DNA from: Thermoplasmata archaeon | Lineage (GTDB): Archaea; Thermoplasmatota; Thermoplasmata; WALJ01 | DNA length: 7,752 bases | NCBI GenBank assembly: GCA_015522885.1 | Contig: WALJ01000184.1 | Location: 1 to 7,752, forward strand | Reading direction: 5' to 3' | Shown here: positions 4,263-7,752 of the stretch, piece by piece | Layout of the letters: the number at the start of each line of letters is the position of its first letter | How positions within the stretch are numbered: the first letter of the stretch is position 1 | The notes under the pieces: model-generated | Told to the model about the DNA's origin: nothing | Seen by the model: the letters and a program-made list of their open reading frames with translations, nothing else | The model's database searches: none | Made by a program: the position numbers and the translations under genes

Positions 4263-4849
4263 TGTTTTCGTCTTACCAGCTCGCCTATCTCTTCCATGTA
4301 GTCCTTGAGTTCCGGATTTTCGTTTATCTTTATGAGGGTAAGCAGGAGGACTGTGTTTGCAAAGGTTTTGTTGTCCATTTTGATGTCTTTTTTCTCTATT
4401 CTTTTCCAGTCTCCCGCAGTGGCCTCGTCGAGAGCATCCACAAATCTGAAGAAATCTCTGGAGAATATTCGCTCGCTCTCTATCTTGTAACCCATGGCCT
4501 TTATGACATTCATTACCTCTTTGACTATGCCTCTTTTGTAGTAAATTATGGGATTATGCTCGTTCTTGTCTATCTCGGGTATGATTATGTATGAGTCGGC
4601 AATCCGGCCGTACACTGCTTCTGGTATGTGGTGCACCTTTCTTTCTCCGACAATCCTGATAAGCCCGTGGGACTCCAGCTTCTTCATGTGCCTGTACACT
4701 GTTGACTGGTCCTTTTGCAGAATCTCGGCGACCTGTGATATGCTGAGGTCATTCACTCTTAAAAGGGAGAGAATGTTTCTTCTGGTGCTCTCTGTGGCTA
4801 TCTTTACTATCTCCGGATCTTGGAGTACCATCACGTCTTTTTTCTTCAT
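4259..4849 (-). CDS. ArsR-like winged-helix transcriptional regulator
   Basis: The 196-residue protein opens with a winged helix-turn-helix. A helix with STRRNILSLL is at 21-30, SISQVAEILQ at 36-45, a recognition helix with QSTVYRHMKKLESHGLI at 48-64, and a wing with RIVGERKVHHIPE at 65-77. Residues 90-196 form a charged helical region that I cannot assign; it may dimerise or sense a ligand. No metal-binding cysteines are visible, so metal sensing is not supported. It is the first gene of the minus-strand run with the HAD hydrolase and the protease, and is divergent from the aminopeptidase gene. Upstream, TTTGTACT (4875-4882) overlaps the expected TATA position, so the protein may repress itself. 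Confidence 0.85.
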   Translation of the reverse strand: MKKKDVMVLQDPEIVKIATESTRRNILSLLRVNDLSISQVAEILQKDQSTVYRHMKKLESHGLIRIVGERKVHHIPEAVYGRIADSYIIIPEIDKNEHNPIIYYKRGIVKEVMNVIKAMGYKIESERIFSRDFFRFVDALDEATAGDWKRIEKKDIKMDNKTFANTVLLLTLIKINENPELKDYMEEIGELVRRKQ

Positions 4850-4874
4850 AATATGCCCTTATTACATTTTAGTA

Positions 4875-4964
4875 TTTGTACTTTTGCATCCCCGTGCATA
4901 AATATGGGTATTTCTCATATCCGCACGAAAATGAGCTTTCGGGCGAAGAAAAACAGAGTACAAA
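4875..4964. promoter_or_regulatory. Split 8-bp inverted repeat in the divergent intergenic region, candidate operator pair
   Basis: TTTGTACT (4875-4882) and AGTACAAA (4957-4964) are exact reverse complements. The left copy lies 26-33 bp before the regulator ATG, where its TATA box would be. The right copy lies 16 bp before the TATA-like box of the aminopeptidase gene. Placement in front of each divergent start suits binding by the adjacent winged-helix protein, but an 8-mer pair in 169 bp of AT-rich DNA may occur by chance. A second small inverted repeat, AAATA-TGGG-TATTT, lies between them at about 4900-4914. Confidence 0.3.
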
Positions 4965-4979
4965 CAAGCTTATAGTAAG

Positions 4980-4988
4980 TTTTAAATA
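4980..4988 (+). promoter_or_regulatory. TATA-like box for the aminopeptidase gene
   Basis: TTTTAAATA is centred near 4984, which puts the expected transcription start at about 5010, some 9 nt before the ATG at 5019. The short leader agrees with the near-leaderless pattern of the neighbouring genes. A purine-rich AAAGGAAG lies near 5000-5006 but is probably upstream of the transcript start. Confidence 0.5.
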
Positions 4989-5018
4989 GGTCTTCGGGAA
5001 AGGAAGAATAGTGTTCCC

Positions 5019-6014
5019 ATGAGCAGCATTGATTTCGATATAATGGTTGAACAGGCCGAAAGAGCTTTGAAGAGCGTTGTGGAAGCGGAGAAAAATGATG
5101 AAGTAAAGGTCATAGCAGATAAAGAATCGGAAGAGATAGCTCTCGCATTTCATGAGGCGTGCAAAAGACTGGGTCTGTATTCGGAGCTCATTCCGATTAC
5201 CGGTAAAAGACCTCTGAAAAATGTTCCCGAAGAGATGGCTAAGAAGATAGACAATCCAGACATATGCATAAATGCCTTTCAGTCCAGTGCGGAGGAGACC
5301 CCTTTCAGGCTTCGGCTTATAGACCTTGAAATGAAGAGAGGTGCAAAGGTGGCCCATGCCCCGGGTATAACCAAAGATATGTTCATAGAAGGCGCACTGC
5401 ATGTGGACTACGAGGAGATGTGGAAAAACGCCATGAGTCTCATGGAAGAGATGGAAGGGGCCGACATTGTCCGAATAACGACGAAAAACGGAACTGACCT
5501 GATTCTGAAGATAGAAGGGAGGAGATTTCAAACCGATATAAAGATAAAGAAAAGGAAGATAGGAAACCTCCCTGCGGGTGAGATATGGTGTGCACCCCAT
5601 GAAGACGGCGCCGACGGTATCGCCGTGATTGACGGGACCATAGGAGACCTCGGCTTTGTTCCGTCTCCCGTAACGCTCCATCTTTCAAAGGGAAAAGTCG
5701 TAAAAATAGAGTGTGAGGATGAGGATTTCAGGAAAAGACTGGAAGAACTGCTGCATGCGGACGAAATGGCGAGTGTAATAGGCGAACTGGGCATAGGTCT
5801 GAACACAGGTGCCAAACTTATCGGCAATATGCTGGTGGATGAGAAAGCCGCAAAGACCATTCATATAGCCTTCGGAAACAATCTCGATTTCTACGGAGGA
5901 CAGAATGATTCCTCAATGCACAGGGACTTTCTCATAAAGAATCCGGATATGGAAGTCATATACACGGACGGCAGAAAGAAGATGGTACTGAAGAACGGCG
6001 ATATCGTCAGTTAA
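5019..6014 (+). CDS. M29-type (AmpS/aminopeptidase T-like) metallopeptidase
   Basis: The 331-residue protein carries the hallmarks of the M29 aminopeptidase family, cytosolic enzymes with two metal ions that remove N-terminal residues from peptides. The C-terminal half holds the ligand region: GNLPAGEIWCAPHEDGADG (182-200, E188), GELGIGLN (255-262, E256), IHIAFGNN (281-288, H282) and GGQNDSSMHRD (293-303, H301, D303). The N-terminal ~150 residues are a Rossmann-like region. It is shorter than bacterial aminopeptidase T (about 400 residues), as archaeal members often are. The same fold includes dihydroxypyridine dioxygenases (NicX), so peptidase activity is likely but not certain. It is divergent from the regulator and followed after 29 bp by an unknown gene on the same strand. 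Confidence 0.85.
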   Translation: MSSIDFDIMVEQAERALKSVVEAEKNDEVKVIADKESEEIALAFHEACKRLGLYSELIPITGKRPLKNVPEEMAKKIDNPDICINAFQSSAEETPFRLRLIDLEMKRGAKVAHAPGITKDMFIEGALHVDYEEMWKNAMSLMEEMEGADIVRITTKNGTDLILKIEGRRFQTDIKIKKRKIGNLPAGEIWCAPHEDGADGIAVIDGTIGDLGFVPSPVTLHLSKGKVVKIECEDEDFRKRLEELLHADEMASVIGELGIGLNTGAKLIGNMLVDEKAAKTIHIAFGNNLDFYGGQNDSSMHRDFLIKNPDMEVIYTDGRKKMVLKNGDIVS

Positions 6015-6024
6015 TTTTTTAATA
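6015..6024 (+). promoter_or_regulatory. TATA-like box for the unknown gene at 6044
   Basis: TTTTTTAATA is centred near 6019.5, about 25 bp before the GTG at 6044. This predicts a leaderless transcript and supports that start codon, since there is no ribosome binding site in the 29-bp gap after the aminopeptidase stop. A T-run of the same kind can also end the upstream transcript, so the element may have both roles. Confidence 0.45.
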
Positions 6025-6043
6025 GAGAGCCCGATTAGTTTTC

Positions 6044-6787
6044 GTGTCCAAGAAAAAGAGCAACTACAGGAAAATAGTCGGTACATACCGCTCCGAAAGA
6101 TCCGTGATTCCGGAAAATTTTGCCAGAGATTCCTTCGAAGAGACCTCAAAAGACCCTTTGGCACAGGATTACATAAATGACTGCGCTCTCGCTCTGGGAA
6201 TGGAGTATGTGATTAAGAAAAGGGGTTTTGCCGAGGATGCGAAAAACACTTTCTTCGTTATAAATGCCGGTGCTCCGCATCTCCCGCTCATCGGATGCTT
6301 TCTTAAATCTCACGGAATAGAGCCTTATTTTTACATAAAGGGGAGCGCTCCCTCCTGCACAACCAGTTTCATATATTTCTCCTCTCCTTTCAAGAGAATA
6401 AAGGTCTCCGAAGATGCGGGAATCGCACAGCTTTTCGATGCTCATTCGGATTTTGACAAGGTGTCTGTCATGCCTGCGGTTACCAAGCTGAAGAAGCTCG
6501 GGATAAATAAGGCGGTGGTGATGGTGGAGTACAACTACCAGCCTCTGAACCATCCGTATAGAAAACATCCTGAGTTCGGAAAGAGGGTTGCGAAATACAG
6601 AAAAAAGAGGATAGATACCGAAATAATCGAGATAGACCCCAGACCCAGAGAAAATGATTTTCAGAGGATAATCGACATGCTGAAAGACGATGATGAGGTT
6701 CTGGAAAAACTCGCTACTTATCTGAAAACGGATACCGAAAAAGCTCTGAAAATAATAAAAGATGGGGAAAAGGCGTTTTTCAGCTGA
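6044..6787 (+). CDS. Conserved-looking protein of unknown function
   Basis: I do not recognise this 247-residue protein. It begins with a lysine-rich stretch (SKKKSNYRK). The core looks like alternating strands and helices: FFVINAGAPHLPLIGCFLKSHGIEPYFYI (70-98) and AVVMVEYNYQP (157-167) read as buried beta strands followed by loops. Residues 205-245 are helical and charged. There is no signal peptide, membrane segment, Cys cluster or nucleotide-binding motif that I can name. A Rossmann-like alpha/beta fold is a guess. Codon use (AGA/AGG for Arg, ATA for Ile) matches its neighbours. It starts with GTG behind a TATA-like element, and its stop codon abuts the stop of the convergent zinc-ribbon gene with no gap. 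Confidence 0.8.
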   Translation: MSKKKSNYRKIVGTYRSERSVIPENFARDSFEETSKDPLAQDYINDCALALGMEYVIKKRGFAEDAKNTFFVINAGAPHLPLIGCFLKSHGIEPYFYIKGSAPSCTTSFIYFSSPFKRIKVSEDAGIAQLFDAHSDFDKVSVMPAVTKLKKLGINKAVVMVEYNYQPLNHPYRKHPEFGKRVAKYRKKRIDTEIIEIDPRPRENDFQRIIDMLKDDDEVLEKLATYLKTDTEKALKIIKDGEKAFFS

Positions 6788-7752
6788 TTACTTCTTCACG
6801 ACCTTCTTTCTGACGACTTTCCTAACCACTTTCTTCGGAACGACTTTCTTAGGTACCTCCGGAGCAGCCGGCTTTTCTTCGGGCTTTGCCTCTTCGGTTG
6901 CCTCCGGTTTCGGTGTTTTGGCGGTCTTTATCTCCCTTATCAGGTGCTCCGGAATTGGAGGAGCGCTCTCTTTTGTCTCGGGCGGCCCTTCCGAAGGAGG
7001 CTTTATAGGCTGTCTTACGACCTTCTTGACGACCTTTTTCATCGGCCTTATCTTCGGTTTTTCCTCGGTCGGAGGCATTTTTGCCCCTTCCTCCGCCGTC
7101 TTTTCGGGTGCCTCTTTTTTCGGCTCTTCCGCTACATTCTCTTCTTCGGGCTGTCCTTCGGAGAGCTTTTCACCCTCTTCTTCTTTTTCTTCCTCGAGAG
7201 ACGGGAGCTCTATCTTCGATATTGTCGCCTCTTCTATGCCTTCTTCCGCCTTCGCCTTCTTCATCGTCTGCCTCAGCGGACTTCCGCAGACATGGCAGAC
7301 GATGTCTGTCTTGCTGTTGAGGGCACCGCAGTGCGGACAGATTATTCCGCCTGTCTTCTTGCGCTCCTCTTCTCTCTTGAGCCAGTCCTCGAAGGTAACA
7401 TAGGATTTCTGGGACTTCCACCACTGCTGGAACTTGTTCTCGGTATAGTCCTTGCCCATCTCTTCCTTAGCCTGCTTCCTGAATTTTTCAACAAAGTGCT
7501 CGTACTGCTGCTTCATCTGGGTCTCGTAATCGACTATCTCTTTTCCGCTTACAAGGAATTTCGCACCGCACTTGGGGCACTCCTCTGCATCGGCGGGAAT
7601 CCATGCACCGCAGACACTGCACTTGACGGTTTCTTTGTCGAACACGGCACCGCAGTACGGACACTTGTCGGAGCCTGCGGGAATCATCTTGCCGCACTGT
7701 CCGCACTCCACATACTTGCCGAGCGCGTATTTGCGGAGCGCAAGGAGTGATA
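6788..7752 (-). CDS. Multi-zinc-ribbon protein with charged low-complexity tail (5' end open at window edge)
   Basis: From the GTG at 7711 the product is 307 residues, but the frame stays open to the right edge and reads LALRKYALGKY just before it. There is no TATA box or ribosome binding site at 7711, so the true start probably lies outside the window. Numbered from 7711, there are three CxxC-x10-CxxC ribbons: C3/C6/C17/C20, C31/C34/C45/C48 and C125/C128/C139/C142. Between the second and third is a helical, aromatic-rich segment (QQWWKSQKSYVTFEDWL, 95-111). Residues 150-307 are Glu/Pro/Lys-rich and end in repeated KKVV/RKVV blocks (about 225-235 and 288-307) likely to bind nucleic acid or acidic surfaces. 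The function is unknown; a scaffold or nucleic-acid-associated role is inference. Confidence 0.8.
   Translation of the reverse strand, partial: SLLALRKYALGKYVECGQCGKMIPAGSDKCPYCGAVFDKETVKCSVCGAWIPADAEECPKCGAKFLVSGKEIVDYETQMKQQYEHFVEKFRKQAKEEMGKDYTENKFQQWWKSQKSYVTFEDWLKREEERKKTGGIICPHCGALNSKTDIVCHVCGSPLRQTMKKAKAEEGIEEATISKIELPSLEEEKEEEGEKLSEGQPEEENVAEEPKKEAPEKTAEEGAKMPPTEEKPKIRPMKKVVKKVVRQPIKPPSEGPPETKESAPPIPEHLIREIKTAKTPKPEATEEAKPEEKPAAPEVPKKVVPKKVVRKVVRKKVVKK

Noticed and set aside
4869..5681. Long minus-strand open frame opposite the aminopeptidase gene
   Set aside because: It is a shadow of the M29 coding sequence, whose own frame carries conserved metal-ligand motifs.

Overview
The window looks like an archaeal chromosome segment. 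It is probably euryarchaeal and perhaps from the Thermoplasmatota, but that rank is inference. The two tRNA genes encode no CCA. Several genes have a TATA-like box centred about 25 bp before the start codon, as expected for leaderless or near-leaderless mRNAs. The archaeal tRNA-G10 methyltransferase family is present, and a membrane protease carries a domain dense in N-glycosylation sequons.

Layout. (1) Positions 1-1090 hold no convincing protein gene. They contain tRNA-Thr(GGU) at 44-115 and tRNA-Val(CAC) at 691-763, embedded in an unusual array of tRNA-derived pieces. Four extra copies of the tRNA-Val 5' end lie upstream of the Val gene. Two of these (units A and B) are a tandem duplication differing by a 44-nt hairpin insertion. 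Two others (C and D), plus a third cut by the left edge, form two-part stems whose inner arms differ in sequence but stay paired around an identical ATCCTC loop. Each tRNA gene is followed by a copy of its own 3' end, separated by hairpin-rich sequence. This is the most interesting part of the window. (2) 1095-2066 (+) encodes a TrmG10-type tRNA methyltransferase. (3) 4849-2028 (-) is a three-gene run: a winged-helix regulator, a HAD hydrolase overlapping it by 4 bp, and an M50 site-2-type protease with a C-terminal NEW3-like domain. The protease also has its own well-placed TATA box. Its 3' end overlaps the 3' end of the methyltransferase gene by 39 bp. (4) Divergent from the regulator, 5019-6014 (+) encodes an M29-type aminopeptidase, followed by an unrecognised protein at 6044-6787. 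(5) 6788-7752 (-) encodes a multi-zinc-ribbon protein with a charged, low-complexity tail; its frame is open to the right edge.

How they fit. The left third concerns tRNA: two genes, tRNA-like structured repeats, and an enzyme that modifies G10, a base retained in the repeated 5' fragments. The minus-strand run may couple transcriptional control, a phosphatase-like enzyme and membrane proteolysis. An 8-bp inverted repeat split across the divergent intergenic region could be where the regulator controls both directions. Functional links beyond gene order are inference.
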